Source of the DNA: Microbotryum silenes-acaulis
Lineage: Eukaryota; Basidiomycota; Microbotryomycetes; Microbotryales; Microbotryaceae
Direction of reading: 5' to 3'
DNA length: 64,000 bases
Assembly: GCA_003665825.1 (NCBI GenBank)
Contig: QPFY01000008.1
Location: forward strand, 124,001 to 188,000
A model generated the notes under the pieces. That model was not told the DNA's origin and searched no databases. It saw only the letters and a program-made list of their open reading frames with translations. Every line of letters begins with the position of its first letter. Positions within the stretch are counted from its first letter, which is position 1. This document shows positions 13,242 through 25,100 of the stretch, one piece after another. Both the position numbers and the translations under genes were made by a program.

Positions 13242-13860
13242 CTTGAGCTGTCGGAGGGAGAAAGTAGGAGAGGATCTGCAGCATCAGTGAGATCGTCGAG
13301 CGAGCGCAGCCGTCACCGGAGGCCATCGCGAGAGGACATGAGCAGAGAAGCGGGACGTGCAAACGCATATTTGTCGCCTTGGAGTAGGTGCGCTGTGGGG
13401 CGAGGAGTGTTGATCAGCTGGGGGGCCAAAGGAATCGAGTTGGTGTGAGGATGTTGCTGGATGCTCACCCATCTGGGCCGGGAATCAAGCTCCTTTCGGT
13501 GCGTTCAGGTTCGTCGTACGACCCACTGCGATCGCGATCCAGCACGCAGTCCAGAGCTGTCGTCGGCCACCGTCGACCGAGCGATGTTCAACTGGGTGGG
13601 TGAGAAGTAGTCAGAGCAAGTAGCAGAGGTGTGGGTTGAGATGCGAGCAGGAAGAAGAGCGCGCTTGCTCGGCACGACTTGGCCGACGCGCTTCGAGTCA
13701 CAGCTCGTGCCGCTCGGACGCGCACTCCCTCGGAATCACTCGCAGTACTCGCGGCTCGGCAGGCAATCTGGGTTCCGATCGTACATTACAACATGAGTCA
13801 CCCCCAATCGTGATCATCCCAACAGTATATGAATTCAAGATCCAAAAAATCAACATCACA
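13242..13860. other. Intergenic: PRP6 promoter and 3' flank of the Uds1-domain gene
   Basis: 619 bp between two minus-strand genes. No frame shows coding character across it. It should hold the PRP6 promoter/5' UTR and the terminator of the upstream coiled-coil gene. Confidence 0.5.
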
Positions 13861-16800
13861 TCATACTGCTTTGCTCGCTTTCCGTTCCGCTTGGCGCAAT
13901 TTGGTCCGCAAAGCCGACACCTCCTGCACACATACAAAGTGGGCAAGTATCTACATCAGTGATCAATCGCACGTGTTAGCATGGCCTTTGCGCCCCGACT
14001 CACCGCTTGTGCTGCATTAAGTTCCTCCAACAACTGGCCCCTCGTCTTTTGCTCCCGCTTCTTGGTATCCTCGAGCTCCTCCTCCAGATCGGTCAATTGG
14101 TCCTTCAAGTCCTGCACCGTGTTCTCCAGCGAAGCCAACTTGGCTGTATGATCGGGCCGTTCCTTCATTGCGCGGTTCTCCTCCTTCAACCCAACGACGA
14201 TCGCTGCTAATCGATTTTTCTCTTCCTCCGCGGCTTCGACCTGCCCTTCCAACCCTTTGCCCGCCGTCTCGAGCTTGCGCTTCTCGGCCCTCGTCGACTC
14301 CAAAGACTCGGTCAGGTCGTTCAACCTCTCCAGCATCGTCACCTCTTGCTGCGACGAAACCTCGATCCTCTCCTCCAGGCCCTTGACCTTGCTCTGTGTG
14401 ACCGTTAAGTTCGTTGAGTGCTGCTCGGCCAACTTCTGGTATCGTTCGGCATTGGAGCGATGAGTCTCGACCTCCTGTTGCGCACTCGCAGTGCCGCTTT
14501 CAATCTTCATCAAAGTCTCGACCAACTCGGCATCGTCGGCGAGCAGAACGCGGACACGTTCAACGAGCGCATCGATCGAGAATCGCGCCGAAGAATCCGT
14601 CAAGCTCTGGGAAGGATCGAAAGCAGCCTTGAGAGTGGCCAAATCATGCGAGTCGCCAGCTCGGCGCCGGGTGTCAATGGCGGGGAGAGACTGCCACAAC
14701 TTCTCCAAAGCGGCGTGCGTCGCGTCATATTCGGCAATCTTCTTCTCGAGCTCGGCGATGCGTCCTTGCGCTTGCTCGAGCTGCGCACGCAAATGTTCCT
14801 TCTCTTCCGCCGAGACCTCCAACTCTTGGTGCGTCAAAGCGAGTGAGGCCAGGCGCTCCTCGTGACCTTGCACCGTGACTTTCAAGTCGTCATGCTCGGC
14901 TTCGAGTTGCTCCCTCGCCTGTCGGTGGTGCTCCGCCTCGTCCTGCCAATGATCGCGATGCTCTTGCGCCTGGCGCAACTCGCCTTCGAGGTCATTCGCC
15001 AAGTTTTCTTGTGCCAACCGTGCCAGCGACAGCTCCTCCGAGACGGCCTTTGCGTGCGACGCAATGTGATCAAAGTGTTCACCCAAAGACGATGCAACAT
15101 ATCCAGACCAATCGTCGTGATGATCGACCGCGGTCTCGTCAAACTCCTCGGGCAATTCGGTGCCCAAGCTGTTGGCATGTGCCCGATGGCGTTGCAGGAC
15201 GTCGGCGAGCGTTTGCGAGATCTTGGTTCGCTCCGACCGCATCGAAGCGACCTCGTCGCGCAAGCGTTGTTCCTCCTCCTCCGCCCCATTCGGCGTTGGA
15301 ACCCTCGGTACCGCGAGCCGTGCTCTTTCGGCCTCTTCCCTCGCGGCTTGCAGATCGCCTTGTGCCCTCTGCATCTCGTGAGCATGCTTGATCTTCATGT
15401 CTTCCAGCAATCCCTCGACGTCCGTGACGCTTCGATCGCTCGCGACGGCTCGTTCCTCCAGATCATTCAACTCTTGCTCGAGCTCTTGCATCTTGTCCGT
15501 CATCTCGTCGATCTCTTGTCGTGACCGCTCGAGTTCCCTTTGAGCATCTTCGCCTTGCCCTTGACCCTGCTTCGTCTGCTCCAGTTCTCGCTGCAGCGAT
15601 CCGTGACTATCCTTGATCGACCTCAGCTCCATGAGGTGTTTGTCGAGCTCATTCCGAGTCTGGGTATGCTCATCCCTCGCCGATCGCTCGGCCGCTCGTG
15701 CTTGCGCAACCTCTTCTTGCAACTGTCGCAACTGAGCCAAGTCGACCTCCTGGACCGGTCGATCCCTCTGCTCGTTGAGTGCGCGCTGCAACCCTGCGAC
15801 CTGGGTCTCCAAATCCCTGACCGCGGCATGGGAAGCATCCGCTCCTGCGACGACGAATTGGCCGTTGTTCGAAGCGGACAAGTTCGGCGAGGCATAGGGT
15901 GAAATCCTCGTCAGCGGACCGGGAAGGATGGCTTCCTTGTTCCCGGCAAAGAATGAATGGCCATCGAAGCGCGATTTGGCGGGGCCTCCAAAAGGTGAGG
16001 TTGAGCGTTGTCGATCCTTCCCGACGGACGTAGCCGGTGAAGCCCCGAATGGATACGGTGAACCATGCAAGCCCCGAGGCCCCGACAAAGGCGTCTGTGA
16101 CGAACCCCGCTCTTCTTCTTCTTTCCTCCTCATCGCCAGTCCGAGCACACCCGCCATATGCCGTAGAAGCTGGGTTCTCGACTCGGCCTCCTTCCACCCG
16201 ACTCTGTACAACTCGGTTTGGATCGATTCAATCTTGTCGTTCGCCTGTTGCACCTGGGCCTCGGCCTGCGCTTTCGTCACGCGAGCACGATTCGACGCAT
16301 CAGACCCTGAAGCTGAGGTCGGGGTCGGTGATCCTGGAATCGGACTGGGACTCGATAGTCGGACGAGCTTGGCCGCTGAATCACGTAGTCGGGTCTCGAG
16401 CGCGAGCGATCTCGACAAAGAGGCGATCTTGGTAGCCAAAACAGCATGTTCCTAAGCACCACAGACGCTGAGTTTAACCAATGTGCACTCAAAGTATCCT
16501 CCGATACACGATGAAACCCACCTTCTTCACGTCCTGCATCTCCTCCCAACCCAGGATGGGGAAGTCCTTGGTCTCGACGACGGCTTGACCACTCAGCAAG
16601 TCGATCATGATCTTGTCTTTGACATCCGGTGCCGTCGTCAAGCCTGGGCCGGCCGAAACGGAGAGTGAAGTTTGACTCATACCAAAAGGTGAGAAAGGTC
16701 GACTCGACGAGGGACCGCTGGTCGAGTTTTGCAACAGGATCGACGATGCCTGGCTCGACGATCGGGTGTGGACATTCCTGGTCGAAGGAGGTGATCTTGG

Positions 16801-17412
16801 CCTACTCCTCCCTCCAAAGGGAAGTTTGAGATCCTCTAGGTCGTCACTCGCGGCTTGAGGGGCGAAAGCGGCGGCACCCGAATCGTAGGGTGGAGAGATG
16901 GGCGAGATCCCGCCTGCATCGTGGGACCGTGTTGCGCCATGGTAGGGCGAGGCCAGACCCGTTGTCGTCGGTAGCGAAGCGTAGTTTCGTGTGTTGTTGC
17001 TCCCCGCGCTAAGGCTCGAATTGAAGTTGTTGCTGTTGCTGTTGGCGTTTGCACCGTATTCGTGGCCTAGCCCCTGCGCGTTGGCACTAGTGCTGCCTTC
17101 GCCAAATGCCCCACCAAACCAACCCCCACCTCCGCCAGCCTTCTTAGAGTCGGATCCATCGTCGAGATTGGATTGCCGCAGCTCGTTGTTGTTCGTGGAA
17201 TGGTTGGCCATCATGGATTCCAAGTGGGTCCCCAATCCGGAGCCTGTTCCCTTGCCAGAGGCAGAACCTGAGCCCGTTCCGGTGTTGTGGCTGTTGTTGT
17301 TGTTGTGATTGCCATGGCTCGGTTGACCGTTGGGCGACGAGGTGAGGTTGTCCGACGATGAGCCCGAGCTAGGAGGCCCATTCGCGCCCGTCGCACCTCC
17401 AAAGATGCGTCT
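13861..17412 (-). CDS. Uds1 (up-regulated during septation) domain coiled-coil protein
   Basis: Exons 17412..16522, 16451..14004 and 13923..13861, all phase 0 (donors GTGGGT and GTGAGT; acceptors CTTAG and GTGCAG), coding for 1,133 residues. Residues about 1-240 are Asn/Ser/Gly-rich and disordered. The Uds1 domain (about 270-400) reads MIDLLSGQAVVETKDFPILG, and across the first intron MQDVKKEHAVLATKIASLSR. The rest is nearly continuous heptad-type coiled coil. Fission yeast Uds1-type proteins are induced at septation; a cytoskeletal or cell-division scaffold role is inferred. The initiator is unresolved. No ATG follows the acceptor at 17413-17414 before the conserved frame. A possible start is an ATG immediately followed by a GTGAGC donor near 17655, making the first exon end right after the start codon. 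Confidence 0.85.
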
Positions 17413-18143
17413 CTAAATGTAGTGAGTCACGCAGGAAAGTCACCGGGAATCGATGGTCAGCTCGCTGTGCAGCTGAGCTGTGTGTGCGCGCGCGGTGCGA
17501 CGCCCGTGCTCCGTGCTCCGCTGAGGCTGAGCTGAGTGATGCTCGTGACACTTGCGAGTGGCCGGCCACTGGCAAGAACGCAGCCCGGCATTCCCGGATG
17601 CTGCACGCACTTCACAGTCGCAGTACGTAAGTAGGGTGTAGCAACCAAGCTCACCATTGGTTATGTTCCCAATATAGACGCGGCACTGATGGACCGAGGG
17701 CGTTGGGAAGGGTCTGTACTCTCGGGTGTCGCTCGAGGTGTTTGGCGCCGGAGAACAACGAGCTCGAGCCCCGGCGTGACGGCGGCGAGCGGGCTGGCGG
17801 ATTTCCTTTCCTTTCACTGGCGCAGGCCCATACTACTAGTTTACTAGTTTACTGCCAACATTCACGCATCACCTCCCACTGCGATTCATAGAGCTCAGAA
17901 ACCTTGAGCCATCGTGTTCCACTGTTATCGGCACGAGCTCGAAGACGGGTATTCACTAGTCCACTGGTTACAGATCATCATTTGCAGCAAATCTGTGCGC
18001 GACTCGTGGCTCGAGGCTCGAGCCCAGAGTGAGTCGGCGTACGATCGACACCTCGTAAACGTAAACGCTACACACAATGATCCCTATCTCTATGGTTTCC
18101 AAAACAACTGTTGAGAAGGCCCCTCACCACTTCGAACCCGATC
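17413..18143. other. Intergenic: Uds1-gene 5' region and MFS-gene 3' flank
   Basis: About 730 bp. It probably contains a 5' leader or intron of the Uds1-domain gene (acceptor at 17413-17414) and its promoter, plus the 3' flank of the transporter. A short direct repeat TAGTTTACTAGTTTACT lies near 17835. No other coding signal. Confidence 0.45.
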
Positions 18144-20842
18144 CTATGCTTCCAAAGACAGCCTCTTCTCTGAACTAGCACCGTGCTGTCCGTCGTCCGA
18201 CACGGTGTCGACCTCTTGCACGATCTTCTCCGGCGACGAGGCCGTCTCGGCATGCGCAGTGGCAGCGCCTTCCTCCTCGTCCTTGGGTTTGGCATCGGCT
18301 TTGGGCGCTCGGATGTCAATGTTCTTGATCAGCAGCGACAACAAGAGTGCGAGCACACCGAAGGGTACACCGAGGATAAAGACTGTATGGAGAGTCAAGA
18401 GAAGGTCCCGTCAGCGATCCGGATCGGAAATGGGTCGCGACGCGATTGGTGGCGAGCAAAAGGAAACTAACCAATGTCAAGCGCTTTGACGTAGGCCTTG
18501 ATGACCTCCGGCCTGATGCTAACCTCAATGGCAGTGTAGATCGCCAATGGTGATCGCTCAATCACGGACGCGGGGGCCGTCGGGGCGTATTGACGCAAGT
18601 TGGCTGACAACCGCGACGAGAAGGCGGCTTGCCCGACCGCGAGACCGATCGTACCTCCGAGGAATTGCGAAAACGACGCCATACTCGTTCTAAAACGACG
18701 GTATATGTCAGTACACAGTCACACATTCCGAGGAAGAGAATGAACAAACTCACGCTTGGGCGACCAATCTCGGGTTGTCCTTGAACTCGGCCTGCATCGC
18801 TAGCAGACTGTTTTGCATCGAAAGACCAACACCGATACCGGCGAGGATCTGGAAACCGATCAACGTCGGACTCGGCGTCGAAACACTTATGGTATACATG
18901 AGGCCAGATCCGATCGACATGAAGACGGGACCGATGACGAGGAAAGGCCAGTAGCGCCCGATACGTGCCACGATCTGGCCTCCAAGGATGACACTGATCA
19001 CTACGCTGAGCATGAAGGGCAGGATGTCGATTCCCGACTTTGTCGCGGTGTGATCGCGACCAGCTTGGTAGAAGAGGGGGAGGTAGTAGGTGAAAATGAG
19101 GAGGGCGAATCGGGTCGTGAACGCATATCCACAGATGGCGAAGATGGAAAGACTCTTGAACACCTTGCCGGGGACCATTGCCCGATCGCCAAGCCAGCTC
19201 TGCCAAAGGATGGAGGCCGCGCCCAAGACGACCGCGACCACGAGACACGCGATTACCGAGCCGCTGTTCCAGGGCTTAGTGTTGCCACCCCATTGCAAGG
19301 CGAGGACGAGACACGTGATGGCGGCAAAAAGAAGCGTCGCGCCGACCCAATCCATGCGTCCCGTGTTGCGAATGCGCGCCTTCGTGGTGGTCTCGTCGGG
19401 TTTGGCGCCGAGTGGCGGCGACGCCTTGAGCATGAAGGTGACCGCAGTGAAAGTCACAGCACCGACTGGGATGTTCAAAACGAAGCAGAAGCGCCACCCG
19501 TACGTCGACGAGTCCGTAAGAGCACCACCCATCAGAGGGCCGATGACCGAGGAAAGCCCGAAGACGGCACCGAAGAAACCGAACAAGCGCGGGCGGTCCT
19601 CAAGACGGGTCACCTGAGCGAGGATTTGAAGCATTGAGGTGAAGATCCCTGCAGCCCCGACACCACTGATGGCCCGGCCGACGATCAGGGCGTAGACGTT
19701 TGGCGCCCCAGCACAAAGCGCTGACCCGACCTCGAACAAGACGATGGCGACAAGGAGGCAGTACTCTTTTGGGTCGTGACATATATTCGATAGGTTAGTT
19801 TTTTTTCTCCGCATCCACTGACTCTCTGAGATACAAACAAGAGGGCAAGAGGAGAAGGAAGAAACGCAACTCACTCGCTGGCCAGACTCGCAAAAGTTGC
19901 CCACTGGGCAGCAGAAATCCAGTCTCTGTCAGACAGGAATAGAAATTTGCTTTGGTCAGGGAGTAACAACAACTTCCGAAAAACGCCAACGTACGCGTCA
20001 GGATGAAAGCAGAGCTGACCCATCCTTGCAAGTTGAACGCCTTGAAATCAGAGGCGATCTAGAGTAGGGGAGTAGGGGAGCGGTGAAGAAGGATGATCAG
20101 CATAGCTAGTTCACGGGCTGTGAAAAGGGTGCCTGAGCTCACCCTCGGGAGAGCCGTGGCAAGAATGGCTGTGAAATGCAAGAGATGGAATGGAGTCCAA
20201 GACATTCACCAATCAGTTCCTGCTCCTGCCCGCGCATGTGCTTAATTCGAAGGCCAAAGGCTGGAGACTCGGTCGACAAACTCCGAGCAACACCGCTCTG
20301 ATATCGTCCGCCAACGCGTGGCGAAGATCTTCAACCCTTCACGGATACCAGTGCTGATGAGGGTCGGGACAGGTGAACGAGTACTCACTCTGGTCCAAAG
20401 CAATCAGGAATATGGACAAGAGCATCGACACGAAGACAATGGCGAGCTTCTTTCCTGTTAGGCGCGAACACACACGACCAGCGGCGGACGGCGGATGGCG
20501 ACGGGGGAAACGGCGGACGATGTTTCATTGGTCAGCGCTCAGCCGGGCAGGGGCTCGCGGACTCCGAGCGAACGCGGGGCCGAACGCGAGCCCGCACGCA
20601 AGAGAGAACGAACCAGTTAAAATTGTTGACTCATCCACGGCAGGAGGAGCGGGCTTCTCATCCTCCGTTGCGGTGGCTTGTGGCGAGGTGTCAAGCTCTT
20701 GGCCAGTGATGGCCGGGCCATCGACTCCAGCAGCGGCCTCGAGGCCTTCCGTCGTCGCGTCAATCTGGCCGCCCACGCGCGAGTGATATTCCCGGGCGTC
20801 GCGGTCGTTCAGGGTGCCGTGTGGTGAATTCGGTCGAGACAT
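18144..20842 (-). CDS. MFS multidrug/toxin efflux transporter (DHA2-like, 14-TM type)
   Basis: Eight exons: 20842..20614, 20454..20389, 20168..20143, 20058..19995, 19925..19875, 19765..18754, 18689..18472, 18382..18144. Phases agree throughout and give 634 aa. Exon 3 is only 26 nt. A ~75-residue acidic cytosolic N-terminus precedes TM1 (LAIVFVSMLLSIFLIALDQ). The loop DQTILATALPRIASDF and motif C region (GAVFGLSSVIGPLMGGALTD, then WRFCFVLNIPVG) are typical of the proton-antiport drug:H+ DHA2 branch, which includes aflatoxin-pump-like and azole-resistance transporters. The C-terminus is a charged Ala/Glu tail. Expected at the plasma membrane, exporting toxic compounds. No biosynthetic cluster surrounds it, so the substrate is unknown. 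Confidence 0.92.
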
Positions 20843-22125
20843 TTTGGTTTGTGGGCAGGTAGGGAAGGGAGAAGAAAATGACGAGGTTCAATTCTCCAGC
20901 GTAAGCTACTCCGCCGCTGCCGGCGGGAGGTTGTTTAATGTGGAGGACGTCCGGCTCCCTCCCCGATACCCGCGTTCCAGGCCAATCAATCCCAGCCCTC
21001 GAGCCGAATCACGGCCAAGCGGCTGGCTGCTTGTTCGGATCCTCGCGCCTATTCGGAGAGAAATTCGGCGCTGAGTTCGAATTCGCGATTGGGTGCTGCC
21101 GCGCATGCTCTCGGCGATGAGTGCCCGACTCGAATGCTCATGGCTGACGACTCGGGTCTCCGGATTGCAGAGACCCAAGCATCTATGCTGACTAACCATG
21201 TGTTCAGTCTGCATTCCCTTTATCCATCGAAGCTTCAGCGTTGCGGGGATAGGTATTTACCTCGATGATCCAACTTGACTCCCCGCGCTTATTCGTTATT
21301 GATGGCGCTCTACCACAACTCTCAGGCTGTATGTGCTTCATCTTTTCGGTACATGTCCTTGGTGTACACTTCGGGGCCTATGCCTGGTACCTACTTACTT
21401 TCACTGCCAGGCCGCCACTGCAGCGCGTGGTCATTCGAGTCAGGCTGAGACTCCGAATTGCGAACCTTCCGAATTGCAAGGCCGGCTCCTTCGCCGGTTC
21501 CCAATAAGAGTCGCCAAAAGTAGCAACCCACCTTTCAGTGACGGCGTCGACTCATGTTTCTAGCCATCTAACCTTGCTACAATCGATTTCCGACTTTGCA
21601 TGGATAAGATGGCTCGAAGTCTGTAGAAAGCAATTGATGTTCACGTTGAAGCAATGGAGAAAAATCCGGGCCTGCTGCCAATCGGGCCTGCTGCCAATCG
21701 GGCACGCATTTGAGGTGACGGGCGCCGGCGCTGACCGGCTGACCGATCCAACGCGGTCCGAAGGGCTCGCCCCCTGTACTCGATCGATTGAGCAGCAGAC
21801 TTCGGAATTGATGGGCCCTCAGGAAGCTCTTTCAGTGAATTATCTCAAACAATAAAATAAGTGCGTTATTCAACCAGCCTATCTACGACGACTAGGCAGA
21901 AGCTATGTCGAGGCATGGTGTCGGAGCAAAACAAAGAAAAGCATGCTGCAAACAAAGGTCGGAATAGTACCAAAACCCATATATGTGTATGTATATAATG
22001 CTTCCATAATACAGAGTGTCCGTCTGCATCGTCCTCTTCCGCTTCTGGCTCGTCGTCCGTAATGAAATTCCCGAGGCGACCGTGTCGATGATAGTGATAC
22101 AGATACAGGGACTGCCCCAGGTGGC
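20843..22125. other. Intergenic between the MFS and histidine kinase genes
   Basis: About 1.28 kb: the MFS promoter, then the histidine kinase 3' flank. No coding pattern. A short tandem duplication (GGGCCTGCTGCCAATC twice, about 21668-21700) is visible. AT-rich sequence with an ATATGTGTATGTATATAAT run near 21980 could belong to the kinase 3' UTR. Confidence 0.5.
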
Positions 22126-25100
22126 CTACATAGGGCCCGAAGGAGTTCCATTGTTGGGCACTGCGTCGATACTATAGGAGGGGTGGCTCGGTCGTCGACG
22201 AGGAACGCTTTGGGTCTCGGCCGCCGAGATCGACGTAGCCTCCGGGATCATGTCGGGGAAAGCGAAGGACATCAACTGCGCCGTTTCAACGCCGGGACTT
22301 GTAGAGCTGCTCGTGCGACGACTCAACGTCGGGGGAGGGGGAGGTCTGGCGAGATGCTTGAGAATAGTCGCTTCAAGGACCCGAGCACGCACGGGCTTGG
22401 CGAGGTATCCGTTCATGCCGGCGCGCAAGCAACGCTCCTCGTCGCCTTGGATCGCCGAGGCCGTGAGGGCGATGATCTTGATCCGGTTCAGCTTCGGGTC
22501 TGACATTTGTCGAATCCGTTGCGTCGCCTCGTACCCGTCCATCGTGTCCATTTGACCGTCCATGAGAATGAGGTCGAACTGACGTCGTTGCAAAGCCTCG
22601 ATCGCATCGAGCCCATTCGACGCCGACTCAACGTTGAAACGCATCTTGGTCAAAGTCTTGGTGATGATCTCACGGTTGAGCTCGTTGTCATCGGTGACGA
22701 GAATCCAGACGTTTTCTCGGACAAGGTCGGCTCCCGGCTCCGCGAGTGGGGTCGCATCCTCGGTCGTGCCGTCCGGCGCCTTCTCGAGAGGGACAACGAC
22801 CGTCATTTTCGTTCCGACTCCGAACTCGCTCGAGAGGTCGATGGTGCCACCCATGAGCGCGAGAAGCTTTGCGAGAAATCAGGAGGTCAGTTTCGGTTTC
22901 CGGGCACTTCCGAAGTCCTTGACTCACATTCTTAGCGATGCAAAGTCCCAGACCCGTTCCACCGAATTGGCGAGCAGTTGATGCATCGGCCTGATGAAAA
23001 GGCTTGAACAACAACGGGATCGCATCCTTCCTGATGCCGACACCGGTGTCTTGAACCTCGATGCGGATCTGAACGTGACTCTCCGTCTCGTGTTCCTGTT
23101 CCAGATACATCGTGATGCGGCCCTTCTTGGTAAACTTGATCGCGTTCGACAGCACGTTCGCCAAGACTTGGCGCAGACGCGGCATGTCACCGAGCACGGT
23201 CCCGTGGTAGTAGGGGCCGATCTGCTCCTTGAACGCAAGTCCCTTCTTCTCGGCCGAGGTGGAGAACATGCGAGCGTCGTTCAGGATCTCGTCGATGCTG
23301 AAGGGTCGATGTTCGAGATCGAGTCGACCGGCTTCGACCTTGCCCATGTCGAGCACCATACCAATCATCTCGAGAAGAATCTCGCCGGAGCGCATGATCT
23401 TCGCGACCGAGGAGCGATGCTGCTCGGGGAGGGTGGGATCGTCGAGCAGCAGCTCGGCGAGGCCAATGATACCTGCAACAGGCGTGCGGGTTTCTGTGTT
23501 CGCGAATGACAATATCAGCATTTTGATCCACCGACATACAATGATTGCGATCTAGCTACAGGGAACTCACCATGCGATGTGTTGGCAACGAATTCGGTCT
23601 TAAGCCTGGACGCCTCGATCGCCGCCGTTTCTGAGGCGAGCAGCTTGGCCCTCTCTTCGTACGACTCGCGTAGTTGTTCTTGCGCGATACGCATGTCGGT
23701 GACGTCGGTTGCGACGATGATGCACCCCGTGATCTTTTGCGTCCCGTCCAGCAGTTTCTCCGTCAGCGGCGTGATGAGGCATCGGTAGAACGCGTTTTGG
23801 TTTTTGGCACGGGCGGGCGTCCATTCGAGTTCTTCTCGCGGGGCTTTGCCTTCCATGACGATCTCGCACTTTTCGTACAAGGGCCAGTCGGGCCACAACT
23901 CCTTGATGCTCTTGCCCTCGATGATACCGTCCGGAATGTCTTTGACGATCGCACCACGGTGTGACCCTTGGAAGAAGGTGCAGTGCCAACTCGCGTCGAT
24001 CGCCAAGATGATCACATCGGCTCCTTCAAGGGTCGCTTTGAACTGTTCTTGCGTCTTGGAGAGCTCTGTTCGGATCTGGAAACGGATCGAATATGGCTCT
24101 CGGTCAGTCCAGCTCCTGAGGGAGTAACGCACTCCTGCTATCTTCGCGCTACTCACATTGACGAATTCATCGACATCCGTGCATGTTCCGAACCAGCCTT
24201 GGATTTCACCATCGGCATCCCTCAACGGCAGTGCTCGACCGAGCATCCATCGCCAAACACCGTCACCCCTTCGGCAACGGTATTCGACGGAGTAAGGGTC
24301 TCCCGTCTCGAGCGAGTGCGTCCATTGCGTCAAAGCGGCAGGCATATCGTCTAGTGAAATCCGTAAGAGGGGCGGTCAGCATCGGCTCAGCTCGAGCTCA
24401 TCCGCGTCAGTGCAATCACGAGAAACTTACCTTCGTGGAACGGATTTTGCCACCCAACGCCCAGAGATTGCTCGGGCTCCAAGTTGGTGTAAGCGTACCA
24501 CTGCTGGTTGAAATAAGTATGAGAACCCTTGACATTGGTCGTCCAGACGAGTTGAGGCATCGAATCGACGATCTGGACGAGGGGGAAAGCAAGTCAGTGA
24601 GATCCCCGATCGATTTAATGACCGATCTCGACCGAATTTGACTTACCTGCTTGTAGTAAGCGTCGCCATCGCTCTTCTTCTTTTTCTTGCTCGCATCCTT
24701 GAGTCCCCACCCTCCGGCTCGACGCTTCCCGTCGTCCGTCACATCGCGAAGCAGAAGAACACCGCCTAAATGCTGCTTGCCACCGTTCTTCCCTTTTGAC
24801 GTGCAGGGCGCAAAGATGGGGGCGGCCGAGATCTCGACCAACCGCCGCCTAACGCGCTTCTTCCTCGCGGCCGAATTCGAAGTGACGAACGAACCGTTCT
24901 TGAGTTTCTCGGCCGACTCCCAGACCTCGACTTCGATGCCGACGATCATCCCCGACGTCGCACCACCATCGTCTTCACCATCTTCATCCTCGGCGTAGGG
25001 TGTCGGGTACTCTCCGCGACGCGCACAGATTTCGAGTAAAGGCTCGAACGGATCGATGATGCGCTGCGAAAAGGAGTGGTCAAAGACCTTGTACGGCTTC

